DNA from: Gammaproteobacteria bacterium
GTDB lineage: Bacteria; Pseudomonadota; Gammaproteobacteria; Enterobacterales; Alteromonadaceae
Assembly (NCBI GenBank): GCA_023481025.1
Contig: JAMCWV010000261.1
Location: forward strand, 1 to 7,587
Length of the DNA: 7,587 bases
Direction: 5' to 3'
The notes below the pieces were generated by a model. It was given only the letters and a program-made list of their open reading frames with translations. It had not been told where the DNA came from and made no database searches. The position numbers and the translations under genes are program-made. Within the stretch, counting starts at the first letter, position 1. Each line of letters begins with the position of its first letter. Below are positions 1-7,414 of this stretch, one piece after another.

Positions 1-24
1 ATTCTTATTCTTATTTATTGACCA
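1..24 (+). repeat. Left arm of exact 24-nt inverted repeat
   Basis: Bases 1-24 are the perfect reverse complement of 484-507. After one mismatch (base 25 against 483), four more bases (26-29 against 482-479) also pair. The arm occupies the extreme window end and replaces the codons expected just before the RmlA motif [14 protein letters not shown]. This fits a fold-back junction rather than a functional element. Confidence 0.9.
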
Positions 25-497
25 TTTTTGGTTATATGGTTAAAGACCCAGAACGTTTTGGTGTGGTCGAGTTTGACGACAATTATCGTGCACTTTCGAT
101 TGAAGAGAAGCCAGTACGGCCTCGGTCGAGTTTCGCCGTGACTGGCTTGTATTTTTACGACAATGACGTGGTGGAGATAGCCAAGCAGGTGAAGCCCTCA
201 GCGCGTGGCGAATTAGAGATTACCAGTGTTAATAATGCGTATTTAGAGCGCGGCGATTTGCACGTTGAGCGCCTTGGTCGGGGCTTTGCCTGGCTCGACA
301 CGGGTACCCACGACTCGCTACTGGAGGCCAGTGCTTATGTGCAAACGATCGAGCATCGTCAGGGCTTGAAAATCGCCTGTTTGGAAGAAATTAGCTGGAA
401 AAATGGCTGGATTACTGATGAGCAGGTTCGTCTGCATGGCGAGAGCTTGGCGAAAACCCAGTATGGCGATTACTTGTTAAAATTGGTCAATAAATAA
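18..497 (+). CDS. rmlA: Glucose-1-phosphate thymidylyltransferase RmlA, C-terminal half (5'-truncated)
   Basis: RmlA makes dTDP-glucose from dTTP and glucose-1-phosphate in the cytoplasm, the first step of dTDP-L-rhamnose and related dTDP-sugar synthesis. The visible 159 residues match the second half of the family from memory: [11 protein letters not shown] (10-20), the sugar-binding EEKP (29-32), VTGLYFYD (41-48), GELEIT (64-69) and [10 protein letters not shown] (92-101), whose Asp is a metal ligand in the family. The usual protein is about 290 residues, so the N-terminal nucleotide-binding half with GGxGTRL and the first metal-binding Asp is absent. The frame is open to base 3, but homology starts only near base 21. 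The TTG at 18 lies inside an inverted repeat and is unlikely to be a native start. The gene is probably intact in the genome and broken here by a sequence-end artefact; a real pseudogene is the alternative. It ends 8 nt before the next gene, suggesting an operon. Confidence 0.9.
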   Translation: MTIFGYMVKDPERFGVVEFDDNYRALSIEEKPVRPRSSFAVTGLYFYDNDVVEIAKQVKPSARGELEITSVNNAYLERGDLHVERLGRGFAWLDTGTHDSLLEASAYVQTIEHRQGLKIACLEEISWKNGWITDEQVRLHGESLAKTQYGDYLLKLVNK

Positions 498-507
498 GAA
501 TAAGAAT
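484..507 (-). repeat. Right arm of exact 24-nt inverted repeat
   Basis: This arm covers the last codons and stop of rmlA, the 8-nt intergenic gap and the first two bases of the next start codon. It holds a short internal tandem of AATAAG-like units. Because it sits naturally across a gene junction and the RmlA C-terminus reads normally, this copy is probably the original and the one at 1-24 the secondary copy. Confidence 0.9.
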
Positions 508-3109
508 GATGACAGAGTTGCAGGACGCATGGTTTGAACGAGCCTTGGAGGCATTTCGCGGACGCCGCTATGAGCATGCCTACCTGTATTTAAAGCTGTG
601 TCAGCAGGACGCGGTGGGTAACAACCAGCATGTTGCTTTTAACCTCACACTGCTAAAACAGCGAATACCGGCGGCTCGACGTCTTGAGCTCGATCGGGCA
701 CTTGCCGAGCAACGCGCATCGGTGTTGATCGGCAAGCTCGAGTCATTTACTGACTGGACCCTGCGCGGCTGGGCAATCGATGAACTCAATGCCGAACAGC
801 CACAAGCCTTACGCGTTTTTCTCAATGATCTCCATTATACCGATTTACTGGCGGACGAGCCAAAGCCGGGACTGCGTAAACGTTTATTCAGCGGCGATAT
901 CGGTGGCTTTAATTTGCGCTTACCGCCGGCACTGTTTAAGCGTAAAGCACAAAAAATTACCGTTGAATATGCAGATAAAACACGTCTTAGTGAGTGGACA
1001 ACGAAGCAGCGCGCTTCGTTACCTCAAGACTACACACCGCTAAAACTGCCGGCGCTGAATTCGCCGTCGGTGGTAATTGATGCAGGTGACCTGCAGGGGC
1101 GGAAATTATGTCAGCGCTTCGAGGCCTTGCTGCGTGGTGTTGCGCCGCAGCATCCAGTGCATGTGCTGTGCTCGTTGACGCAAGCGCAAGCGCTTACAGC
1201 GCACGACGAACTGACTGATCGATTGACGATCCATGCAAGTGAAGTGGAACAACGCACTGCCGCATTTACAGAGGTAACCGCGACCCTAACGCAAGATTGG
1301 GTTTGGCTCAAAGCCGACACCGAACAAGCACCGAACTGGCTGCGTGGTTTGCGTTACCGGGCGAGTACGCAGACGGCTTTAGCTTCGCTTTCGGCAGTCA
1401 GTAATCGCCCCGGGGTGTTTTCGGCACTGCCGCACGCGCAGGATTTGTCGTCGACCACGGCGGCGGAGCGGCCGAATTTATTGCAGTCGGTGCGTCGCTA
1501 CGTCCACGGTATTGTGCCGGAAGTGCCGGTGGTCAACACCGATTGTGTTTATCTTGTCCAAACACAGTGGCAGTCATTCTTGAACGCACATCAGCACCAC
1601 CAATTTGCCACGATCAGCGCGATGTTTGCAGCCTTTGCGCAGTTTGCTCGCAGCCAAGGGCACCGTCATTTAATTGCCGACAATACGCTCGTGTGGAGTC
1701 ATGATACGACGCCATTACATGATCCAGCCAATGCACAAGCTGGCGATTATGACCCGGAAACTTGGATCGCACTGCAGCGCTGTGAAAGCGACTATCGCAT
1801 GTTAGGCGTGCGTTATCAGGTGCAATTAGCGGCAACGCAAATGCACTTGGAAGCGCGGCCACGGGCTTTATATGTGGTTGCGACCTTAACCGGTGGCACA
1901 CCACAAACCAATCAAGACTTAATGGCGGCAGTCTCCGACCGTTACCAGCCTTGGTTACTGCACTGTGACAGCAAGATATTGTCATTGTATCGCCGCCGCG
2001 AGACGCATGAAGAGGTGCTGAGTGGCGACGACCTCGCAGGCTTTGAATTGCTCGAGCGGGTGCAATTGCCGCAGCATATTAGTCCTCTATTGCACACCAG
2101 TGCCGAGTACGATCGCTTGCTGAGTCATTGGCTACAAGACTATGACTTTGAGCTCTTGCATGTGCGCCACTTGGCGTGGCACTCGCTCAATTTACCGCGG
2201 ATTGCCAAGTCGTTAGGGCTCGCGGTGTTTCATTCGTTTCATGACTTTTACACGGTTTGTCCGACGATCAAGTTGTTGGACGGTGACGATAAGTTTTGTG
2301 CCGGTGACTGTTCGCGTAGCCAAGCGACTGGAGCGTGTGAGCCCGATCTGTGGCCGCATGGCGCGTTCCCAACACTTAAACAGGGGTGGGTGCATCGCTG
2401 GCAACAACAAATGAATGATGCGCTGGCGGTTTGTGATGGCTTTTTTACCACCCATGAGGCAGCAAAAACGCTGATTGAAAAGCGCTTGTCCTTGCCAAAG
2501 GTGCCATTCGAAGTAATTGCTCATGGCCGTGATTTTAACCGTTTTGCCGACGCACGGGCGGTGAAACTCAACGACGAGCCGCTACAAATACTTTTGCCCG
2601 GCAATATAACCGCAGCGAAGGGCGGCACTTGGATTAAACGCCTACTCGCGCACGATCAAGGACAGCGTTTGCATTTTCATGTGCTCGGCCATAGCAATGT
2701 TGATTTAGAACATCCACAGATCACGTTTCACGGTAACTACGAACGCGATGATTTTGTTGAGCGCGTAGCGGCTATTCGGCCGCACGTTGGTGCGGTGTTT
2801 TCGATCTGGCAAGAAACTTGGTGTCATACCTTGACGGAAATGTGGGCCGCCGGCTTGCCGGTGATTGCGTTTGAGTATGCCACGGTTGCTGAGCGTATTC
2901 GTCAGGCTGAGGCCGGCTGGGTGTTGCCGGACGCTGCAACTGCACAACTGTACGACGCACTCGTGGCCATTTCCCATGCGCCGCAAGATATTGCTGATAA
3001 AGGCGCAGCCGTGTTGCGTTGGCAGCAAGAGGAAGGCCAACATGGTACCGTTGCACGGATGGCCGCGGCCTATTTAGCCGCCTACGAAAAACAGGTGGCG
3101 AGTCGATGA
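506..3109 (+). CDS. Multidomain glycosyltransferase: degenerate GT2 region plus GT4 domain
   Basis: Probable polysaccharide-assembly glycosyltransferase of 867 residues, cytoplasmic or membrane-associated; no signal peptide or membrane segment is seen. Residues about 2-55 form TPR-like helices. Residues about 74-165 form a beta-rich module with GWA at 88-90 and GGFNLRLP at 133-140. Residues about 188-410 align with the GT2 domain of the downstream paralogue but lack its key residues: VLCSLT (220-225) stands where the paralogue has ILIDDAST, KADT (269-272) replaces NSDA, and the GEENDFC motif is replaced by FAQFARSQG. Residues about 455-860 form a GT4-type GT-B domain with GGTPQTN (463-469), FHDFYTVCP (578-586), HGR (673-675), K705 in the GNITAAKG donor loop and the family EX7E motif E770/E778. 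Two adjacent ATGs (506, 509) are possible starts, both with only a weak Shine-Dalgarno in AAGAATAAG. Activity probably rests on the GT4 domain; donor and acceptor are unknown. Confidence 0.85.
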   Translation: MMTELQDAWFERALEAFRGRRYEHAYLYLKLCQQDAVGNNQHVAFNLTLLKQRIPAARRLELDRALAEQRASVLIGKLESFTDWTLRGWAIDELNAEQPQALRVFLNDLHYTDLLADEPKPGLRKRLFSGDIGGFNLRLPPALFKRKAQKITVEYADKTRLSEWTTKQRASLPQDYTPLKLPALNSPSVVIDAGDLQGRKLCQRFEALLRGVAPQHPVHVLCSLTQAQALTAHDELTDRLTIHASEVEQRTAAFTEVTATLTQDWVWLKADTEQAPNWLRGLRYRASTQTALASLSAVSNRPGVFSALPHAQDLSSTTAAERPNLLQSVRRYVHGIVPEVPVVNTDCVYLVQTQWQSFLNAHQHHQFATISAMFAAFAQFARSQGHRHLIADNTLVWSHDTTPLHDPANAQAGDYDPETWIALQRCESDYRMLGVRYQVQLAATQMHLEARPRALYVVATLTGGTPQTNQDLMAAVSDRYQPWLLHCDSKILSLYRRRETHEEVLSGDDLAGFELLERVQLPQHISPLLHTSAEYDRLLSHWLQDYDFELLHVRHLAWHSLNLPRIAKSLGLAVFHSFHDFYTVCPTIKLLDGDDKFCAGDCSRSQATGACEPDLWPHGAFPTLKQGWVHRWQQQMNDALAVCDGFFTTHEAAKTLIEKRLSLPKVPFEVIAHGRDFNRFADARAVKLNDEPLQILLPGNITAAKGGTWIKRLLAHDQGQRLHFHVLGHSNVDLEHPQITFHGNYERDDFVERVAAIRPHVGAVFSIWQETWCHTLTEMWAAGLPVIAFEYATVAERIRQAEAGWVLPDAATAQLYDALVAISHAPQDIADKGAAVLRWQQEEGQHGTVARMAAAYLAAYEKQVASR
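3093..3098 (+). promoter_or_regulatory. Ribosome binding site within the upstream gene's 3' end
   Basis: AGGTGG lies 7 nt before the ATG at 3106. It supports that start over the in-frame upstream codon at 3019, which would add 29 residues unlike the paralogue's N-terminus. Combined with the ATGA overlap, it suggests translational coupling. Confidence 0.6.
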
Positions 3110-6100
3110 GTAGCTTTTTTGAACGCGGCAATCGTGCTTTTCGAGCTGGCGACTATGCGTTGGCAGCAAAGCTCTTCCAAGCAGCCATTAGCCAAACACC
3201 CAAGCTGGCACGCTCGATTCGCTTTAACCTCGATTTAGTGAAAAAGCGTTTGTCCGAACAAGAGTCCGAGCAAATTAGTTTCTCCAGCGACTCCAAGCGT
3301 TTTAGTATCTATGAAGGCCGTGTTGAAAAGGAAGCACAGTGTGAGCTGGTCGGATGGGCAGTAAGCCGCACTGCGCCAAGTGCTGTGTTTGCCATTGATG
3401 TATTGATAGACGGTGTGTTCTTCACCCAAATTCGTAACGATATTAGTCGCGGTGACCTTAAACGTCACGGCAAATCAACCGGCCTAGGTGGTTTTCGTTT
3501 GCGCATTCCGGCCGACTTAATTGTCGGTGATCGGCATAAAGTCGAATTGCGTTTCCCTGACGGTAAAATTTTTGCCCGCAATGCCATGCGCGCGCCAGAA
3601 GAGCCGCGTTTATCGCCAATCCATAGCGAATATCAGCATGCACCGGTTGCTGTAATTGTGCCCGTGTTTAATGCAGCAGACGAATTTGCTCAGTGCCTTG
3701 ATTGCTTGTTTCGCTATACGCCAAAACTGCCGTATCAAAATGTTGAATTTATTCTTATTGATGACGCCAGTACCGATCCGGAAATTGCTCGCATTTTTGC
3801 AGCTGCAGCAACGCATGAGCGCGTGCGAGTTCACCGCAACTCGGAAAATTTAGGTTTTACGCGCACGGTGAATCTGGGCATTGACATGGCCGGCGATCGC
3901 GATGTGGTGTTATTAAACTCCGATGCGCGGGTAACGCCGCGTTGGTTAATGGGCTTGCAAGCAGCTATTGCGGAAGATCCTCGCATCGCCACAGCGACCC
4001 CAATGTCGGACCGTGCAGGTGCATTTTCGGCGCCAACCATGGGTAATGATAATCCGTTGCCGCTGGGCGTTAGTGAAGCCGAGTATGCCCTCGCGTTTCG
4101 CCGTCGAGCGAAAGGCTTGTATCCCGAAGTGCCGACTGGTAATGGCTTTTGTTTATATATTCGTCGCCAGGCTATTGACGAATTGGGTGGTCTCGACGCC
4201 GAAGCCTTTCCGCGTGGCTACGGTGAAGAAAATGACTTTTGTATGCGCGCTCGATCACATGGCTGGCGCAACATTATTGACGATCGAACTTATGTGTTTC
4301 ACAGCCGCTCGAAGAGTTTCGGCGATGAGAAAACGGCGTTGATGAAAGCGGGACGGGCGATCATTAATCAACGCTATCCCGACTATAGTCATGCCATTCG
4401 TGTTTTTTCTGAGGGTCAACAAATCGCTGCGGCTCGTTTCGCTGGCGCGCAAGCGCTGGATGAATGTTTAGAGCCGGTGAAAGAGCGCATTCTCTATGTG
4501 ACCTCGACCCGTACCGGTGGTACGCCACAAACCAATATGGATTTGATGCGTGCCGCGACCGACACGATCGAACCGTGGTGGCTGCGCTGTGACACCAGAG
4601 TGCTGTATTTGTATCGTGTGACATCGCGCGGTGAAACCCTCGTGGCGCGGCATACATTGAGTGAAGAAGTGGAGCCACTGCGACATCGCAGCGTCGAATA
4701 CGAGCAAGTGATTGCTGGCTGGCTACGCCGTTATGATTTTGCTGGTGTGCATATTCGCCACATTGCGTGGCACTCGTTAACCTTGCCTAAGTTAGCGCGC
4801 TTGTTTGGGTGTACGGTGTGGTTCTCGTTTCATGATTTTTATACCGTTTGTCCGACGGTAAAACTGATTGATGGTGCGGGGCGTTATTGCGGTGGTGATT
4901 GTTCCAACGGCCAGGGTGAGTGCAAGCCGGAGCTGTGGACCGGTGTATTACCCGAGTTACGTGGCGATTGGCTACCTCAATGGCAGCAGAAATTCGCCCA
5001 GTTTTTGTCCGAATGCGATGGTTTTTTTACGACGTCACAGAGTGCCAAGGCACTGATTCAGCGCGTTTATTCGGTGACCAGCGAGAAGCCTTTTGCGGTA
5101 ATTGAACATGGTCGCGAGTTTAGCCGTATGCGCTGTCCGGAGCCGATTACTGCGCCACCGTCGGTGATTAAGCTATTAGTGCCGGGGAATCTTGATGCGG
5201 CGAAAGGCTTGGACGTGGTACGACGGTTATTGTTACTGGATACGGAACAGCGTCTTGAATTTCATTTTCTTGGCACGGTTGCCGAGCCGATTATCGATCC
5301 GCGGGTTGTTTTACATGGGGCGTATCATCGCGCCGAGTTTGTGGAGCGGGTGGAAGCGATTGCGCCGGATATCAGCGTGATTTTCTCGGTTTGGGATGAA
5401 ACCTGGTGCCATACCCTAACCGAAAGTTGGGCCGCCGGAGTGCCAGTAATTGGCTTTAATTTCCCGACGGTGGCACAACGCATCGAACAGTCTCAAGCCG
5501 GATGGGTGTTTTCTGGTGACACCGAAACCGAAACGGCCGCACTTTTCACCTTTATCCAAGATTGCCTGCAGCCGACGACCTATAACGATGCTATTGCCGC
5601 ATTGGTGCGTTGGCAGCAGCAAGACGCCTTGATTGATTGTCCACGAGTTATGGCAGCGCGCTACTTGCAGGCTTATAAAAGGCAGTTGCTCGGCGCTGAG
5701 GTGCCCCTTGTTGCGGTGCTTGCACCGGCAAATCGACAGTGCACAAAAGGCCCGGGTTCGACCTATGTGCGGCTGTGGGGCAAAACGCAGAATCAATTGT
5801 CGCGGCCGGTTCAGTTTGTCCGCGTCACGTCGGCTGAATTGTTGGCAGGTGTTCAGCGTGGATTGTTGCCATCAGCGATTATTCAGCGCACCGCAGTCGA
5901 AGCGGAGCATTGGCCATTGTTGTCCGCTGCTGCAGAGCAGGGAGATTTTCATTATGTCTATGAAATCGATGATGATTTATTCAATGTGCCGGAAGCGAAA
6001 GACAAAAAGGGGGTTTACTTAAAGCTGCGACCGCAACTCGAGTCGATCGTTAAACAGGCCAATGTTGTTCTCACTTCGACGCCATGGCTACAAAAGACCT

Positions 6101-6762
6101 TAGCCTGTTATCACCAACAAATCGCTATCGAGCCGAATTATCTCAATACCGGCTATTGGCGCAGTGCCATCACTGCCAGTGAAAACGTCACGGTGCAGCC
6201 GTGGGCACTTTATTTCGGCAGCTTTACACATGCAGATGACTTGGAAATGATTTTGCCGGCTTTACAGCGTATCGCGGAGCGATATCCTGACTTCCGTTTG
6301 AAGCTCGTGGGTGTTGCCGCAGAGCATTTTGTCGACTATCCGTGGATCGATAAACTGGATATTGAGCCTGAACAAAAAGAGTACCCCGAGTTTGTTCGAT
6401 TACTGATTCGTCAGGCTGAGCGTTGTCGTTTTGCTATCGCACCATTAAGTGATGAACCGTTTAATCGCAATAAGTCTTATCTGAAAGTGATCGAAAATTT
6501 GGCGTTGGGTTTACCAGTTTTGGCGTCCAAGGTAGAAGCGTACCAGCATGGTTGCTTTCCAGATAATGCAGTCCAATTGCTGGAGAATGACTCAGACACT
6601 TGGTTTGAAGCTTTGGCGGCCATCATTGAACAACGGATAGATCAACACACTAGTCGTGCCGAAAAAGCGAAGTTGCAGAATTTGGCCTACGAGCGTTACG
6701 GTTTTGATATGGGCAAGTTCGACCGGCAACTCATGCAACTTCTACCGATCAATGTGTCATGA
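3106..6762 (+). CDS. Three-domain glycosyltransferase: GT2 + GT4 + C-terminal GT-B
   Basis: Protein of 1218 residues that probably transfers two or three sugars during surface-glycan assembly. The start at 3106 overlaps the previous stop (ATGA) and gives an N-terminus matching the paralogue. Residues 2-52 are TPR-like; about 66-155 are the GWA module (GWA 83-85, GGFRLRIP 128-135). GT2 spans about 180-430: VAVIVPVFN (181-189), DDAS (219-222), the DXD-like NSDA (271-274), GEENDFC (373-379) with the presumed catalytic acidic residues, and H399. GT4 spans about 460-855: GGTPQTN (471-477), FHDFYTVCP (575-583), HGR (668-670), K700 in GNLDAAKG, and EX7E at E765/E773. A third domain, about 866-1218, has YEIDDDLF (952-959) and FNRNKSYLKVIE (1119-1130) followed by LALGLPVLAS, typical of another GT4-like family. 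No signal peptide or membrane helix is seen. Sugar specificity cannot be read from the sequence; the rmlA neighbour hints at dTDP-sugars. Confidence 0.9.
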   Translation: MSSFFERGNRAFRAGDYALAAKLFQAAISQTPKLARSIRFNLDLVKKRLSEQESEQISFSSDSKRFSIYEGRVEKEAQCELVGWAVSRTAPSAVFAIDVLIDGVFFTQIRNDISRGDLKRHGKSTGLGGFRLRIPADLIVGDRHKVELRFPDGKIFARNAMRAPEEPRLSPIHSEYQHAPVAVIVPVFNAADEFAQCLDCLFRYTPKLPYQNVEFILIDDASTDPEIARIFAAAATHERVRVHRNSENLGFTRTVNLGIDMAGDRDVVLLNSDARVTPRWLMGLQAAIAEDPRIATATPMSDRAGAFSAPTMGNDNPLPLGVSEAEYALAFRRRAKGLYPEVPTGNGFCLYIRRQAIDELGGLDAEAFPRGYGEENDFCMRARSHGWRNIIDDRTYVFHSRSKSFGDEKTALMKAGRAIINQRYPDYSHAIRVFSEGQQIAAARFAGAQALDECLEPVKERILYVTSTRTGGTPQTNMDLMRAATDTIEPWWLRCDTRVLYLYRVTSRGETLVARHTLSEEVEPLRHRSVEYEQVIAGWLRRYDFAGVHIRHIAWHSLTLPKLARLFGCTVWFSFHDFYTVCPTVKLIDGAGRYCGGDCSNGQGECKPELWTGVLPELRGDWLPQWQQKFAQFLSECDGFFTTSQSAKALIQRVYSVTSEKPFAVIEHGREFSRMRCPEPITAPPSVIKLLVPGNLDAAKGLDVVRRLLLLDTEQRLEFHFLGTVAEPIIDPRVVLHGAYHRAEFVERVEAIAPDISVIFSVWDETWCHTLTESWAAGVPVIGFNFPTVAQRIEQSQAGWVFSGDTETETAALFTFIQDCLQPTTYNDAIAALVRWQQQDALIDCPRVMAARYLQAYKRQLLGAEVPLVAVLAPANRQCTKGPGSTYVRLWGKTQNQLSRPVQFVRVTSAELLAGVQRGLLPSAIIQRTAVEAEHWPLLSAAAEQGDFHYVYEIDDDLFNVPEAKDKKGVYLKLRPQLESIVKQANVVLTSTPWLQKTLACYHQQIAIEPNYLNTGYWRSAITASENVTVQPWALYFGSFTHADDLEMILPALQRIAERYPDFRLKLVGVAAEHFVDYPWIDKLDIEPEQKEYPEFVRLLIRQAERCRFAIAPLSDEPFNRNKSYLKVIENLALGLPVLASKVEAYQHGCFPDNAVQLLENDSDTWFEALAAIIEQRIDQHTSRAEKAKLQNLAYERYGFDMGKFDRQLMQLLPINVS

Positions 6763-6818
6763 TTCACGATTCAGCGTGGGTGTAAAATGGACTTAGTTTA
6801 AAAAAATAGCCAAAAATG

Positions 6819-6848
6819 TTGGGAATATGTAAATAGTTCAGATAGTAT
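6819..6848 (+). promoter_or_regulatory. Possible sigma70 promoter for the small secreted gene
   Basis: TTGGGA (6819-6824) and TAGTAT (6843-6848) are separated by 18 nt, each matching four of six consensus bases. They lie in the 179-nt AT-rich gap between the glycosyltransferase gene and the secreted-protein gene, which would give a leader of roughly 85 nt. The match is weak. The gap otherwise holds no gene, and I see no clear terminator for the upstream operon. Confidence 0.25.
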
Positions 6849-6931
6849 TCTCTTTATTGCTACAGCATTTATGGTCGACGTTCTACCAAGTTAGTTGTGC
6901 GAAAGGGCAATACGTTTGAATGTGATTATAT

Positions 6932-6935
6932 GGAG
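6932..6935 (+). promoter_or_regulatory. Ribosome binding site for the small secreted protein
   Basis: GGAG lies 6 nt upstream of the ATG at 6942. It decides the start in favour of 6942 over the in-frame GTG at 6897 or ATG at 6930, which would place charged residues and a Cys ahead of a good signal peptide. Confidence 0.75.
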
Positions 6936-6941
6936 ATTAAT

Positions 6942-7304
6942 ATGAGTAACTTGAAATCGTTAACGCTAGGCGCCATTGCTTTTGCATTAGCAGCGTCGTT
7001 TGGTGCTGCAGCGGATACTGTTCGTACTGATGCTGTAAATGTTGAAGCCATGCTTGTTCATGACACTGAATTCGGTGGCTGTATGGCTCGTTTATCGGTC
7101 GACCTCCGTCAACTTCCAGGAAGCTCTTGTGGTGAGTGGGTGTCGATGGACTGTAAAGGTGACTTCCTTGACCCAGACACATCTGCAAGAATGTTTGAGG
7201 CCGTTCAAATCGCTTATCTGACGAATCGTCAACTTCGCGTTGAAATCGACCAAACGCGCCGCCACAACGGTCACTGCGTTGCGAAACGAATCGATATTTA
7301 CTAA
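6942..7304 (+). CDS. Small secreted four-cysteine protein of unknown function
   Basis: A 120-residue protein that I cannot assign to a named family. Residues 1-24 form a Sec signal peptide: short charged start with K5, hydrophobic core at 7-20, and AxA-type cleavage probably after A24, leaving about 96 mature residues. The mature part has four cysteines (C47, C63, C71, C112), enough for two disulfides in the periplasm or outside the cell. Notable stretches are GGCMARL (45-51), SSCGEWVSMDCKG (61-73) and HNGHCVAKRIDIY (108-120). There is no lipobox and no membrane helix after the signal. The pattern recalls small uncharacterised exported proteins of gammaproteobacteria, a resemblance from memory only. 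The gene has its own Shine-Dalgarno and a strong terminator, so it appears monocistronic and separate from the polysaccharide genes. Confidence 0.85.
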   Translation: MSNLKSLTLGAIAFALAASFGAAADTVRTDAVNVEAMLVHDTEFGGCMARLSVDLRQLPGSSCGEWVSMDCKGDFLDPDTSARMFEAVQIAYLTNRQLRVEIDQTRRHNGHCVAKRIDIY

Positions 7305-7328
7305 TTCGTACGGGTATAAATTTTAAAG

Positions 7329-7367
7329 GCAGTAGTGTTTGTGTTGCGCAAACGCTACTGCTTTTTT
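7329..7367 (+). terminator. Rho-independent terminator after the small secreted gene
   Basis: A 15-bp stem (7329-7343 with 7347-7361, including two G-U pairs) closes a 3-nt TTG loop and is followed directly by six Ts (7362-7367). AAA at 7325-7327 can pair with part of the T tract, so some termination of the opposite strand is possible. It starts 24 nt after the stop codon. Confidence 0.92.
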
Positions 7368-7404
7368 CGTTTAGGCACCCGTCGGGTTGTGGTTTTAATT
7401 AAGT

Positions 7405-7410
7405 GGGGGA
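7405..7410 (+). promoter_or_regulatory. Ribosome binding site for the 3'-terminal gene
   Basis: GGGGGA lies 4 nt before the ATG at 7415, a slightly short spacing. It is the main support for that start. Confidence 0.5.
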
Positions 7411-7414
7411 ATCG

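Noticed and set aside
3019..3105. In-frame 29-residue N-terminal extension of the longer glycosyltransferase
   Set aside because: It lies wholly inside the upstream gene, has no counterpart in the paralogue and no good ribosome site, while the ATG at 3106 has both a Shine-Dalgarno and the classic ATGA overlap.
1614..3131. Several minus-strand open frames of 100-126 codons (such as 1614-1985, 2705-3043, 2772-3131)
   Set aside because: They mirror strongly supported + strand coding sequence, overlap each other, and show no recognisable motifs.
3748..3765. TTTATTCTTATTGATGAC resembles part of the inverted repeat at 1-24
   Set aside because: The shared core is short and AT-rich, and the stretch encodes the conserved FILIDD strand of the GT2 domain, so the match is coincidental.
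5633..6022. 129-codon + strand open frame inside the longer glycosyltransferase
   Set aside because: It is an off-frame shadow of the GT4-to-third-domain linker and has no family resemblance.
6763..6830. Possible terminator for the polysaccharide operon
   Set aside because: There are A-rich runs and an imperfect GATTCA direct repeat, but no stable hairpin followed by Ts.
6897..6941. Upstream GTG or ATG starts for the small secreted protein
   Set aside because: They would add polar residues and a Cys before the signal peptide; the ATG at 6942 has GGAG at ideal spacing.
7377..7387. ACCCG-T-CGGGT mini-palindrome after the terminator, considered as an operator or second terminator
   Set aside because: A single-base loop and no following T tract make a terminator hairpin unlikely, and nothing else supports an operator.
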